NCBI GenBank assembly: GCA_030267565.1
Contig: BRXU01000008.1
Span: forward strand, 248,001-312,000
Source: Pleodorina starrii
Lineage: Eukaryota > Chlorophyta > Chlorophyceae > Chlamydomonadales > Volvocaceae
Length of the DNA stretch: 64,000 bases
Reading direction: 5' to 3'
The notes below the pieces were generated by a model. It searched no databases, was not told the DNA's origin, and saw only the letters and a program-made list of their open reading frames with translations. How positions within the stretch are numbered: the stretch's first letter is position 1; each line of letters begins with the position of its first letter. Both the position numbers and the translations under genes were made by a program. Shown piece after piece: positions 53,213-63,594 of the stretch.

Positions 53213-54540
53213 TGGCTACCGACGTCGTGGGCGACGCCTCGGACAGGGCCTACGCCGCTTACCTGCCGGGCCGGGAGCTGGGCGGGGCGAGCAGTATGCT
53301 GGTCCCTTTTAACAGCACGGAGGTGAGCGGCGTCCAGACCCACCGCATCAGCAGCACGGAGCGGGAGCTGCGGACGCTGCTGTACACCCTGAAGTGGTTG
53401 CAGGCGACGGCGCCCGACCTCCTGCTGGGCCGCGCCATTCAGTACCAGACGGATAGCCAGACAGCGGGCTACTGCGTGGTGGGGATGAAAGGCAACCCCG
53501 CCTGCCTGCCGGTGGTGGCAGAGATCCACAAGCTGTGCACGGAAACCGACACGGACGTCACCGCGGTGTGGTACCCCCGTACTCGCGAGCAGCAACAAGC
53601 GGCCGACGCGCTTAGCAAGTACGAGGACGCCAGCCAGTGGATGCTCCACCCGGGCGTGTATGCCCAGCTGTGGGACCACCCCTGCCTGGGGGGCCGCGCC
53701 CCGTGCCTGGACGTATTTGCGGACGCGCACACCACCAAAATCCCGGGCAGCTTCTTCGCCGCGTCGTGGAGCCCGGGCGTGCACGGCGTGGATGCCTTCG
53801 CGCAGGACTGGGGGTCGCAGGAGTGGGGCAGCCCGGCCGCCGGGCCGGGGCCCCGACCGCTGCTCTACATCAATCCGCCTTTCAACGTGGTGGGGCGAGT
53901 GCTGCGCAAGGTGCTTTTTTTTCTGCGAGGGACGTTACAAGGACTGGGAAAGCGAAGCCCAACGGGCAAGCCGAGCAAGACCGGCAAGCCACAACAACCT
54001 GGCAAGAAGCCCAAGAAACCACTGCAAGGAGCCGAGGAGAGAGAAAGAGCCAAGCAACGCCTAAACTCGCAGACAGGACAGGGACAGGGACGGGGGCAGC
54101 AAGAGGCCAGGAGCCACTGCTGCACGGGCGGCACACACGGCCGCCCCTTCCTCCAAGACACCGAGGAGGGAACCGAAACCAACACCAGGGCCCAACACCA
54201 GGGCCAAACCCCAGGGCCCAACACCAGGGCCAACACCACAGCCCAACACCAGGGCCCAACACCTACCAGGGCCAACACCACGGCCCAACACCAGGGCCAA
54301 CCCCACAGCCAGGGCCAACCCCACCCCACAGTGCTCGAGGAACGCCCGGACTGCGTGATCATCCTGCCCGTGTGGCCGCGAGCCTGGAAGGTCCTGCTGG
54401 AGCGGCTGCCCGTCCGCGCCCGCCGCGTCCTACCGCACCGGCCGGACCTGTTCATCCCAGGGCCCCAGGTGCCTAACGCACGGAAGCGCCAGCCTAAGGC
54501 TCCGTGCTACCAGGTGCAAGCGGTGTATGTCCTGTGGTGA
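53213..54540 (+). CDS. DIRS RNase H + Dam-like methyltransferase with in-frame LINE insert (copy 2)
   Basis: Same motifs as copy 1 (GDASDRAYAAYL, STERELRTLLY, ADALSKYED, NPPFN near 53875). Here insert plus duplication adds 420 bp, exactly 140 codons, because of a 4-bp addition (tacc, 54264-54267) absent from copy 1. The frame therefore stays open through the antisense LINE 3'UTR into VIILPVWPRAWKVLLERLP and the TGA at 54538-54540. A 12-bp in-frame addition (GVYAQLWDH against GVWDH) also distinguishes it. The frame is open but probably gives no working enzyme. Confidence 0.78.
53916..54330 (-). mobile_element. LINE 3'-end insertion in the methyltransferase (copy 2)
   Basis: Flanked by gtgct at 53911-53915 and 54331-54335, as in copy 1; 415 bp against 411 bp. 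Confidence 0.92.
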
Positions 54541-55176
54541 AGAGCCGTCAGGCGGCCGGTCGCAGGCGCGGGAGAAACGTATAGGCCCTAGCCGGTGTGT
54601 CCGGGTTGCAGAGGTGGGCGTGGTTTCATGTGTTTGGGGGGGAACCAGGAGCCGCTGCGCGGTGTGTATGGCCGGATGTGGTTGCAGAGAATATAGGGTG
54701 CAGGCGAGATCGGGTCGTAACGCTACTGGCATTCCCCACACAAAGTTAGCGGCGAGTACGGATGGAGTGCTTACGCTTAAACAATGCACTATGTTTAATT
54801 GCTCGGCCCGTCGTACGGTACGACGGGCAGGATGCCAAGAGAAACAGGGGACTCGGGGCCTGGGATGGACTCACTGCTTGCCGACTTATCTTACATTAGT
54901 ATAGACGCGTCGCATACACGGATAATAGGCCAGCCGGTCAGGCGAGTGCCTTTGGCGGGCATTTGAAAAACACCCACCCACCCACCCGGAGTTAGTTGGG
55001 GGGGGAGGTAGGCGCAGCCCCTAAGGGAGGCGGCACGGAGCGGTCCGGTGAAGAGTGTCCGAGTAGAGCCCAGAGGGGCGCGTACAGTTACAGGCCTGGG
55101 CCGGGCGCGGTAAGCGCCAGGAGGCGCCCCGGTGCCTTCCCGGGGCGCAGGTCGGAGCCCCCGCAGGGTTGGCAGG
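54541..55176. other. Spacer between convergent DIRS genes (copy 2)
   Basis: Nearly identical to 41248-41883, with the ccca repeat and the palindrome. No gene seen. Confidence 0.6.
54806..54828. other. Perfect palindrome, 11-bp arms (copy 2)
   Basis: Same hairpin as 41513-41535, unchanged. Confidence 0.7.
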
Positions 55177-56523
55177 CTAGGTGGGCGGCACGAGGCCCTG
55201 GGCGGGGGCCCGAGTGCGGCGAGCTGTGTCCGTGTAGAGCTCTAGGTTGGCTTTGCTTTTGATCTGGGCGAACTCGTGCAGCTCCTGGTCGGTGGCGCCT
55301 GTCGCCGTGAGCGCCTGGATGGCACCGCGGCGGAAGCCGTGCGGCGTCTCCCCGTGGTGCAGGCCCGAATCCTGCAGGTGCTTGCGGACCCGCATAGAGA
55401 GGGCCTGACTGCTGAAGGGCCGCTCCTCGAAGCGCTGGCGGCTCGGGTCCAGCGGCCGGAAGAGGTAGTCGGTGATGGCGGATCCGGGGGGCGCGTCGGG
55501 GGCGTGGGACAGAGACCAGAACAGGGCCAGGGTGCGGACGAAGCAGTGCTTGGGCTCTGGGCCCACCGTCAGCGTCTTGGGGGGCGCGCGGCGGCCCTTG
55601 GAGGTCTTGGTGCCGACCATCTCCACCCGCAAGGTTATGGGCGGATAGGCGCCTGAGGGGTCGGGCGGGGGCAGCGGGAATCCGTGGAAGGGCCCGCCCC
55701 GGACCGGGTCGCGGAAGTCCCTCAGCCGTAGCTTGCCGGTGTTGCCGCCGCGGTAACTGGTGTGCCACATGAACTGGCAGGAGAGGACGTCCCGAAGCAT
55801 GGACAGCCGCTCGATGGGTCTGTCCGCGGCGTCGTACTCGGACCACATGTGCACCATTAGCTGACCGAAGACATCGGGCCGGACTGCTACTGCCGCGGTC
55901 AACTCGAAGCCCTGTTCGAATGCGCTTCGGGCATAGCCTTCCCTGTAGCTGGAGAGCGCCGCGGAGGCGCAAGGGTTGCCCTGGCCGCTATCGCTGTCGT
56001 AGTACTTGCCACGGCCCAAACGCTTGAACAGTCCTGATAGCAAGCCCAGGTGTGTACTGACGGTGTTGGGGCTGGGTTTCTCCACGGAGCGGCCGGGCAA
56101 CCAGCAGGTTTGCACGTAAACGAGCAGGTCGTTGTCGGTGCAGGTCCGTAGGTCGCGGCCGTGGGGCTGGGTGGCAAGCCAAGCCGCCAACTCGAGCCCG
56201 GCCGCCTCCTGCTTCTGGACAGTGTCGGATTTCAGGGCTTGGTCGCAGACCTTGGCGGCTGCGGCTAAACCCTCCTCGTAGATCTGCCGGCTGGTTACGG
56301 GGTCGTGCACAGCCTCCGGGACAACGGGTGCGCGCAGGCGAGCCAGGAAACTCCCGTACAGGGTCGGTTCGCTGGGGCCCTGTGGGAGCACGGGAGGGAA
56401 GGGGATGCCACCGGACGCGAGTAGGTAGTGGAAGACGTGAGGACCACGTGAGGAAGTGCGGGCTGGTAACGGGAAACCCAGGTGGGGGCAGGATGCGGAA
56501 TCGAGGCATACGTACCGGTGCAC
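55177..56523 (-). CDS. DIRS tyrosine recombinase (copy 2)
   Basis: 448 codons with the catalytic set YRGGN, HGFR and LELYTDTAR intact. Differs from copy 1 at SDSGQG and GGPFHG only. Start codon unresolved as in copy 1; ends at TAG. It lies convergent to the methyltransferase gene. Confidence 0.88.
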   Translation of the reverse strand: MHRYVCLDSASCPHLGFPLPARTSSRGPHVFHYLLASGGIPFPPVLPQGPSEPTLYGSFLARLRAPVVPEAVHDPVTSRQIYEEGLAAAAKVCDQALKSDTVQKQEAAGLELAAWLATQPHGRDLRTCTDNDLLVYVQTCWLPGRSVEKPSPNTVSTHLGLLSGLFKRLGRGKYYDSDSGQGNPCASAALSSYREGYARSAFEQGFELTAAVAVRPDVFGQLMVHMWSEYDAADRPIERLSMLRDVLSCQFMWHTSYRGGNTGKLRLRDFRDPVRGGPFHGFPLPPPDPSGAYPPITLRVEMVGTKTSKGRRAPPKTLTVGPEPKHCFVRTLALFWSLSHAPDAPPGSAITDYLFRPLDPSRQRFEERPFSSQALSMRVRKHLQDSGLHHGETPHGFRRGAIQALTATGATDQELHEFAQIKSKANLELYTDTARRTRAPAQGLVPPT

Positions 56524-56981
56524 GGCCGAAGTCGGCGGTAGGGTGCCCCAGAGGGGGGTCGGGCACGAAGTTCGGAAGCCCGGTGGCAGCGGCCGGCCCG
56601 AGGGAAAAACTGGGGAGGCGGGCGGGTACGCTGAAGGCGGGCAGCCCGACGAACGGGGCCTGAAAGGCAGGGAACAGGCAGGGGGGAGTAGCGAGTTAAG
56701 GGCAGAGAATACCGAGGGGCGGCGAAGAGCAAAGGCGTAGCAAGAGGCCGGGAATCAGGACAGTTAGGGCGGGGCTCGCACCTGTAGAGCCGCGGGGATG
56801 GGCCCCTCGGTGGGCAAGGCGGTCGGAGAAGGAAAGGAAAAGGCTGGGCCGGGGACCGGCGACGCAGGAAGGGTTGACAGCAGCCTCGAGTCCACAAACC
56901 TAATGAGGGGAGTCACCTGCGAGCCCGGCGGAGTGAGGCCCGAAGTGCTGGGAGAGTGCGGGTGCCGGAGTGGGGGTGCCT
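56524..56981. other. DIRS right-terminal region (copy 2)
   Basis: Paralogue of 43231-43688; no gene seen; ends at the LINE ORF2 junction. Confidence 0.55.
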
Positions 56982-59186
56982 GGTAGTGGCCCCAGACCGC
57001 CCACAGCCAAGTGGCTCGAAGGGCTGCCCACAGCAGCTGCAGCCCAGGGCTGGTGGGGTAGGCCGGCCACCCTCCCGGCCAGTCCCCCAGTAGCACAGCC
57101 GGCTGGCTGAAGGGCAAGTCCGCGCCCCCGGAGACTGCCGCCCACAGCTCTGCCAGCCAAACCCGAGCTGCGGTGTAAGCCCCGCACTCCAAGAAGACGT
57201 GGGTCAGGCTGGCGACATGCAGGCTGCCGTCCACCGAGCAGCTAGGAGCAGGGCAGTGGGCACGCTGCGGCTGACCTTTGGAGGCCAGGTACACCCCGCA
57301 CGGGAGCCGTCCATGGTGCAGCCGCCAGGCTAGCGCCTTGGCCCGGTTGCTTGCGGGGCAGTCCCACAGCCGCTGCCAGGCCCGCCGGCGGTCGAGGGGA
57401 GACATGCCAGCCGGGCCATCAGCTGCCTGGTCTGCCTCCGGGGCCGGCCCGGCGGGTGCCGACGGTCCGGCGGCAGCACCGGGGTCCTGCTGGTGCGGTG
57501 TCACATGGTGGCTGCCAGGCTGGCTGACCGGGCTGTCAGCGGCCGAGGGCAGTGATGGGGGGGAGGATCGGGGCCGCATCCAGCCGGGGCTGGGTGTGGG
57601 GTTCATGGCAAACCACCGGCTGCGGCTGGGCGCTTGCTGAGCCAGCCAGTGTTGGTGCCAGCGGGCCTCCTGGTGCTGTAGCTGGCTGTGCGGCTGCTCG
57701 GGCCACGCCGCGGGCATGAGGGGCCCCGTGTCCTGGTCCCGGCCCCAGCTGTGACCGCGGGCGGTGAGGCGGTGGCGCACCTCACTCACTGTGTAGTGGA
57801 TGAGGGGCAGCACGCCGTGGCCGTGGCTGAGGGGGTAGCACTGGACCGAGTCCCAAAGCCCCAGCAGCTGGTATTCCACTGGCCATGAGATGGCGCGTTG
57901 GGCCGGGGGCGCCTCGTTGTATCGCTGATGGTCCTCCAAGGTCCAGTGTCGGCGCGGCTTGCGGCCCGGCAGCACGCAGGCTGCAGGCCAATCGGCGTCC
58001 CCTGCTGCTCCGGCCTGCTCGCTGTCTGGGGGCAACAAGCGGCCGTTACGCAGGACAGCCCACAAGACTCCCGTAGGGCTGCGGATCCGGCTGCCGTCGG
58101 GCGACAGGAGCCAGTCGGGCGCCGGCGGCAGTTCGGGGTCCAGGGGATCGGCTGGCAGCAGTCTCCGCCAGTCGGCTGGGATGGCCCCAAGGACCGCCTG
58201 CATGAGGGGCTCGTGCTGGGTCATGGGCGACGCTGCACGGAGCTCGTCCAGGGTGCGGGGGCCCAGGTGGGCGGTCCCATCCGGCGGGGTGAAGGGCTGA
58301 TCGGTGGCGGGGTCACGCAGGGCTGCGTTGAAGAAGAGGGGCTCATGCAGGACGGCACGCGCGTCCGTGGTCTCTGGGTAGGCCAGCCGGGTCGGGAGCG
58401 AGGAGCGGTAGGACTGCACCAGGCTGGCAATTTTTTTTTAATTCCGGAGGAACCCCGACTCGGGACATGGGACACACATGTTGTCTGGCGGCTCCACTGA
58501 TGCTGCCACTTCTGCTGAGTAGCTAGCGTGCCAGGCTTCTGGGCGACTCCAAGGGCCAGCTGGATGGTGCTGATGACTGTATGATGAGTCTTGTAAACCT
58601 CCGGACGGGACAGGGACAGGGGTGGGCACCCTCCGTTCTCATCACACCCCGGGTAATGGTCACTGACTGGTTTCGATCCCGGGATCCCGGGGGGAATTGC
58701 AAGGTTTCCCTGTCGCCAGGCAATGAACGCAGGCAGGCTGGGGTGCGGGTCCGCCGTGCCATACACCCAGCCCCACCCAGTGGTCCCATCTGGCCTGTAC
58801 TCGTCGAGCAGACCGCGCATGATCTGTTTCCATGGCTGCTGGCCGGGCTGAGCGAGCTGGGCGAGGGGCTTCGCATGCAGGGCGACCATGAAGGCGTCGA
58901 GGTCGAGATGGCCGACACCGCCACAGTCGCGATCCTGGCAGGCGATCTCCGGGCCAGGCTTCAGCAGGGCCCGCCCGTGGCACACCAGGGACGCGTCTTC
59001 CTCCAGGAGCGACCAGGCCACAAAGTCGTCGATATGCTTGCGTAGTGCTGCCAGCTGGGGTGGGGTGGGGCGGATGATGGAGAGGTGGTATGCCAGGTAG
59101 TTTCCCAGCACCTGTTTGGCCACATGCACCCTGCCCACGAGGCTGAGGCCATGTCGCCGCCACACATGGCCGAGACGCTGGACCCG
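56982..59186 (-). pseudogene. LINE ORF2 C-terminal half (copy M)
   Basis: After TAG the frame continues GHVWRRHGLSLVGRVHVAKQ to the SINE, then from about 58425 an uninterrupted ~490-codon stretch through WRLHHGRLPCGVY and THVFLEC to the DIRS junction, where LINE coding is lost after WGHY. Confidence 0.85.
58432..58718 (-). mobile_element. SINE in LINE copy M
   Basis: Flanked by ggcaat (58426-58431, 58719-58724), the same insertion as 45186-45473. Confidence 0.9.
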
Positions 59187-59776
59187 CTAAATTCTGCTGG
59201 TATAGCAGAGCCGCGCGGCCTCCGCCGGGTCCAGGGTGAGAGGGATTCCCAGGTGGCGTGGGGGTTCCTCACCGGGAGTCGGGAAACTCGCACCGGTTGC
59301 AGCGTTGGGCCCCACCACCGGCGCGTGGGTGCCCAGCACCATCCCCTTCCCCTTGCTGGCATTGACCCGTGCGTTGCTGGCCCTGCAGAACAGCTGGACT
59401 GCCGCGGTAGCGACCTCCCCATCCCTGTCGACATTGCTGACCGTGAGCACCGTATCGTCCGCGTGGTGGGTGACAGGGGGGGCTGGCACGTTGTTGGGGA
59501 GGGTGGGGGTGCTGAGAGTGTTGGTGCTGCGCAGGTGGTGCAGGTACGAGGTGAGGGGTTCCAGCTGCATGACCCACAGGACGGGCGACAGGGTGCTGCC
59601 CTGCTGAAGGCCGTTGCGAACCGGGAAAGGCGCTGACCGGTGCCCATTGACCACCACCCGGCAGGAGCCATCTGACGTGAGCAGGCGCAGCCAGCGCTGT
59701 GTGTGCTGACCGAAGCCCATGTCCTCGGCCACCCGGTAGAGCCAGGGGCGATGGACCCGGTCGTAGGCCTTCTCGA
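59187..59776 (-). pseudogene. LINE ORF2 reverse-transcriptase core fragment (copy M)
   Basis: Same content and limits as 45942-46531: catalytic Asp block, QGSTLSP, ADD pair, then TAG after CYTSRI. Confidence 0.88.
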
Positions 59777-59778
59777 TG

Positions 59779-59815
59779 TTTTTTTTTCTGCGAGGGACGT
59801 AACTGCGAGGGACGG
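59779..59815 (-). mobile_element. Minimal LINE 3'-end insertion (paralogue)
   Basis: Same as 46534-46570, at the point where ORF2 switches strand. Confidence 0.75.
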
Positions 59816-60588
59816 CTGTCTTCCGGCGTGGGGGGGGGGGCTTCACTCACCCGGCATCACCCGCCAGACCGCCGGTGGCACGCCTGGACCGCTGGCTCAT
59901 TAGCCAACCTCTGCAGCAGTACGTGACAGCTGTTCGGGTGGTGCCAGGCGCCCCGGGGGATCATCATGGGGTGCTCTTGGAGCTGGTGCTGCCAGGACAC
60001 TTGGAACTTACCTGCGCCCCACAGTAGGTAATGGTTCATTGGCCGGCAACAGGGAAACCTTGCAATTCCCCCCGGATCCCGGGATCGAAACCAGTCAGTG
60101 ACCATTACCCGGGGTGTGATGAGAAAGGAGGGTGCCCACCCCTGTCCTTGTCCTGTCCGGAGGTTTACAAGACTCATCATACAGTCATCACCCATCCAGC
60201 TGGCCCTTGGAGACGCCCAGAAGCCCGGCACGCTAGCTACTCAGCAGAAGTGGCAGCATCAGTGGAGCCGCCAGACAACATGTGTCCCATGTCCCGAGTC
60301 CGGGTTCCTCCGGAATTCAAAAAACAAAGGGCTCCCCACCCTCGGCCGCAGCAGCTGGGCGTTCCCCACGTACTTGCTGTACCACCCCGGCCTGCTGCCC
60401 CGCCTGCAGTCGGCAGTGGAGCTGGCAATCCAGGCCGTCCAGCAGCAAGACGCCGCTGCTGACCCGCGCGAGGTGTGGGAATGTCTGAAAGGTCGCCTGC
60501 GCAGTGCAGCCGATCACCTCCACAGACAGCACCTGAAGGACCAGGCCGCCAGCCTGAGGGCGGCCAAACACGCTGCGTGTGCAGCCCT
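59816..60588 (+). pseudogene. LINE ORF2 endonuclease C-terminus and linker fragment
   Basis: Paralogue of 46571-47651 lacking the private SINE and the tail-only insertion. Endonuclease end (59816-59996), then a SINE, then linker (60329-60588). Its G-run has 11 G, which keeps the frame. Confidence 0.8.
59997..60328 (+). mobile_element. SINE, 5'-truncated (paralogue of 47033)
   Basis: Same start in the head and same aaaaaacaaa tail; two head bases (ga) are missing relative to copy 1. Confidence 0.88.
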
Positions 60589-61761
60589 TTTTTTTCTGCG
60601 AGGGACGTTACAAGGACTGGGAAAGCGAAGCCCAACGGGCAAGCCGAGCAAGACCGGCAAGCCACAACAACCTTTTTTTTTTTTTTTGAACCTGGCAAGA
60701 AGCCCAAAAAACCACCGCAAGGAGCCGAGGTGAGAGAAAAAGCCAAGCAACGCCTAAACTCGCAGACAGGACAGGGACAGGGACGGGGGCAGCAAGAGGC
60801 CAGGAGCCACTGCTGCACGGGCGGCACACACGGCCACCCCTTCCTCCAAGACACCGAGGAGGGAACCGAAACCAACCCCAGGGCCCAACACCAGGGCCAA
60901 CACCAGGGCCCAACACCAGGGCCAACACCACGGCCCAACACCAGGGCCAACCCCACAGCCCAACACCAGGGCCCAACACCCGGGCCCAAAACCAGAGCCA
61001 ACACCACGGCCCAACACCAGGGCCAAAGCCACGGCCCAACACCCGGGCCAGCACCACGGACCAACAACAGGGCCCGTCACCGGGGACAAACCCTAGGGCC
61101 GGGCAAAGGCCCCAACAAACGACCTCAGAAACAACACAACCACAACCTGCGCAACCACAACAGCCAAGGGGCGAACCCTACACCCAGGGCGACAGCAACA
61201 GGAACGGCAAACAAAACCGGGCAACCGCCACAGCGAACCAGGGCGGACAAGCCCCCCCCCGCCGGGGAGCACAGAGGAAACAGGAAAACCACAGCACGCC
61301 CGAAGAGAACCCCGCACCACCGAAACCGCCTCCCAGAGCCACAAAAGCCGCAGGGACGGCGCCACACGAAGCGCACCGGAGACAAACAACAACCGACCCC
61401 ACCCTGGGGGCGTCCCCGCAAGACAGCAGGCCCCAAGACACACCTCCCTCCCAAGACACCCCGCACCGCAGGAACCGCACTCCCACGGCCCCCCGGCTCC
61501 CAAGAACCCCCACGGACGCAGCAGGGGCAGCACCGCCTGGCTGGAAGCCAGGGCACAAGCGCACCGGCGACAAGACTCCCGCAGACCCCACCCTGGGGGC
61601 GTCCCCTCCAGACAGCGACCCCCGAACCGCACCTGCCTCTCACGGCAGCCTGCACCGCACCAACCCTGCACCGAAGCTCCCCCGACCCCCAAGACCCCCT
61701 CAGGCTCCACCCACAGCAAGCCCCGCACCGCACCCCCCTCCCTAGGCAACCCGCACCGCAC
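60589..61761 (-). mobile_element. LINE copy N: 3'UTR, 5'-truncated
   Basis: Starts at the same site as copy I and includes more 3'UTR, up to ccgcaccgcac, where LINE copy O is inserted. Minisatellite 60870-61075. Confidence 0.87.
60674..60688 (-). mobile_element. Tail-only insertion (14 T + g) with 5-bp duplication
   Basis: Flanked by aacct (60669-60673, 60689-60693) inside the LINE 3' block; other LINE copies read acaacctggcaag without it. Confidence 0.87.
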
Positions 61762-63594
61762 TTTTTTTTTTTTTTTTTTTTTTTTTTTTCTGCGAGGGAC
61801 GTTACAAGGACTGGGAAAGCGAAGCCCAACGGGCAAGCCGAGCAAGACCGGCAAGCCGCAACAGCCTGGCAAGAAGCCCAAAAAACCACCGCAAGGAGCC
61901 AAGGAGAGAGAAAAAGCCAAGCAACACCTAAACTCGCAGACAGGACAGGGACAGGGACGGGGGCAGCAAGGGGCCAGGAGCCACTGCTGCACGGGCGGCA
62001 CACACGGCCACCCCTACCTCCAAGACACCGAGGAGGGAACTGAAACCAACACCAGGGCCCAACACCAGGGCCAAACCCCAGGGCCCAACACCAGGGCCAA
62101 CACCACGGCCCAACACCAGGGCCAACCCCACAGCCCAACACCAGGGCCCAACACCAGGGCCCAAAACCAGAGCCAACACCACGGCCCAACACCAGGGCCA
62201 AAACCACGGCCCAACACCCGGGCCAGCACCACGGACCAACAACAGGGCCCGTCACCGGAGACAAGCCCCAGGGATGGGCAAAGGCCCCAACAGCGACCAC
62301 AGCGACAACACAACCACAACCTGCACAACCTCAATAGCCAAGGGGCGAACCCTACACCCTGGGCGACAGCAACAGGAACAACAAACAAAACCGGGCAACC
62401 ACCGCAGCGAACCAGGGCAAACGAGCCCCCCCCCACCGGGGAGCACCAGAGAAAACAGAAAACCCACAGCACGCCCGAAGAGAACCCCGCACCACCGAAA
62501 CCGCCTCCCAGAGCCACAAAAGCCGCAGGGACGGTGCCACACAAGCGCACCGGAGACAAACAACAACCGACCCCACCCTGGGGGCGTCCCCGCAAGACAG
62601 CAGGCCCGAAGACACACCTCCCTCCCAAGACACCCCGCACCGCAGGAACCTCACTCCCACGTCCCCCCGGCTCCCAAGAACCCCCACGGGCGCAGCAGGG
62701 GCAACACTGCCTGGCTGGAAGCCAGGGCACAAGCGTGCCGGCGACAAGACACCCGCAGACCCCACCCTGGGGGCGACCCCCGAACCGCACCTGCCTCCCA
62801 CGGCGGCCTGCACCACACCAACCCTGCACCGAAGCCCCCCCGCCCCTCCCCAGTCCCCCCCCCGAAACCCTCCCCAGACCCCCCGGCGCCACACGCACCC
62901 CACTCCCAAGAACCCCCCCCTCCAGGCCGCAGGGGCAGCACCGCCGGGTCAGAGACCAAGGCACGAGAGCGCCAGCGACAAAACACCCACAGACCCCACA
63001 CAGGGGGCGACCCCTCAAGACAGCAGCCTCCGAACCGCACCTGCCTCCCGCGGCAGCCTGCACCACACCAACCCTGCTCCTAAGCTCCCCCGACCCCCAA
63101 GACCCCCTCCGGCCCCACCCACAGCAAGCCCCGCACCGCACCCCCCTCCCTAGGCAACCCGCACCGCACTCCCCCCACCCTCGAGGCCCCTCGCACCCTA
63201 AGGACCTCAGACACCGAGATCCCCCACTCCCAACACCCCGCTCACGACGGCCCCGGCTGCCCTGTCAGCTGAGCTGCTGCCTGGCTGGGCTGGGCGCTGA
63301 TGGCTGACCCGGATGGGGAGACCTGCTGTGCTGCCTGGGCGCCCCCGGCGGGTGCCTGTGGTGCTGGGACCGGGTCCACCCGGGACAGATGAACCTGCAG
63401 ACGCGGGCTGCTGCCAGCCACCCGCTGCACGGAGCAGAGGACGCCTTCATGCGCCCAGGAGGCTTCGAAGGCATCCAGCCGGCCGGGCTTCAGCTGTGCT
63501 GTGATGTGGCCCCGGGGCAGCCCCGCCAGAGTGTCCTCGGAGAGCGCCGCCATGCTGAAATGTGCCCTCATGAGACGCTGCAGCTCCCCAATGA
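61762..63594 (-). mobile_element. LINE copy O, 5'-truncated, long tail
   Basis: A 28-nt poly(T), complete 3'UTR (minisatellite 62045-62250) and the last ~117 codons of ORF2. The long unbroken tail suggests recent insertion. It ends at 63594 against another ORF2 fragment. Confidence 0.9.
63242..63594 (-). pseudogene. LINE ORF2 extreme C-terminus (copy O)
   Basis: Frame from IGELQRLMRAHFSMAALSED to TGQPGPS and TGA. Downstream of the zf-RVT finger; no enzymatic domain. Confidence 0.8.

Larger units (their letters stand above)
53213..56981. mobile_element. DIRS-type retrotransposon copy 2
   Basis: Paralogue of copy 1 from RNase H onward, offset about 13.29 kb. It shares the SINE, the LINE insertion in the methyltransferase and the right junction into LINE ORF2, so it arose by DNA duplication and not by transposition. 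Confidence 0.88.
56982..59778 (-). mobile_element. LINE copy M: ORF2 RT to zf-RVT, no 3'UTR
   Basis: Paralogue of copy H without its two tail-only insertions. RT blocks (IEKAYDR, NGLQQGSTLSP, HHADDTV), the in-frame TAG at 59187-59189 and the zf-RVT motifs are all present. A SINE splits it at 58432-58718. Confidence 0.88.
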
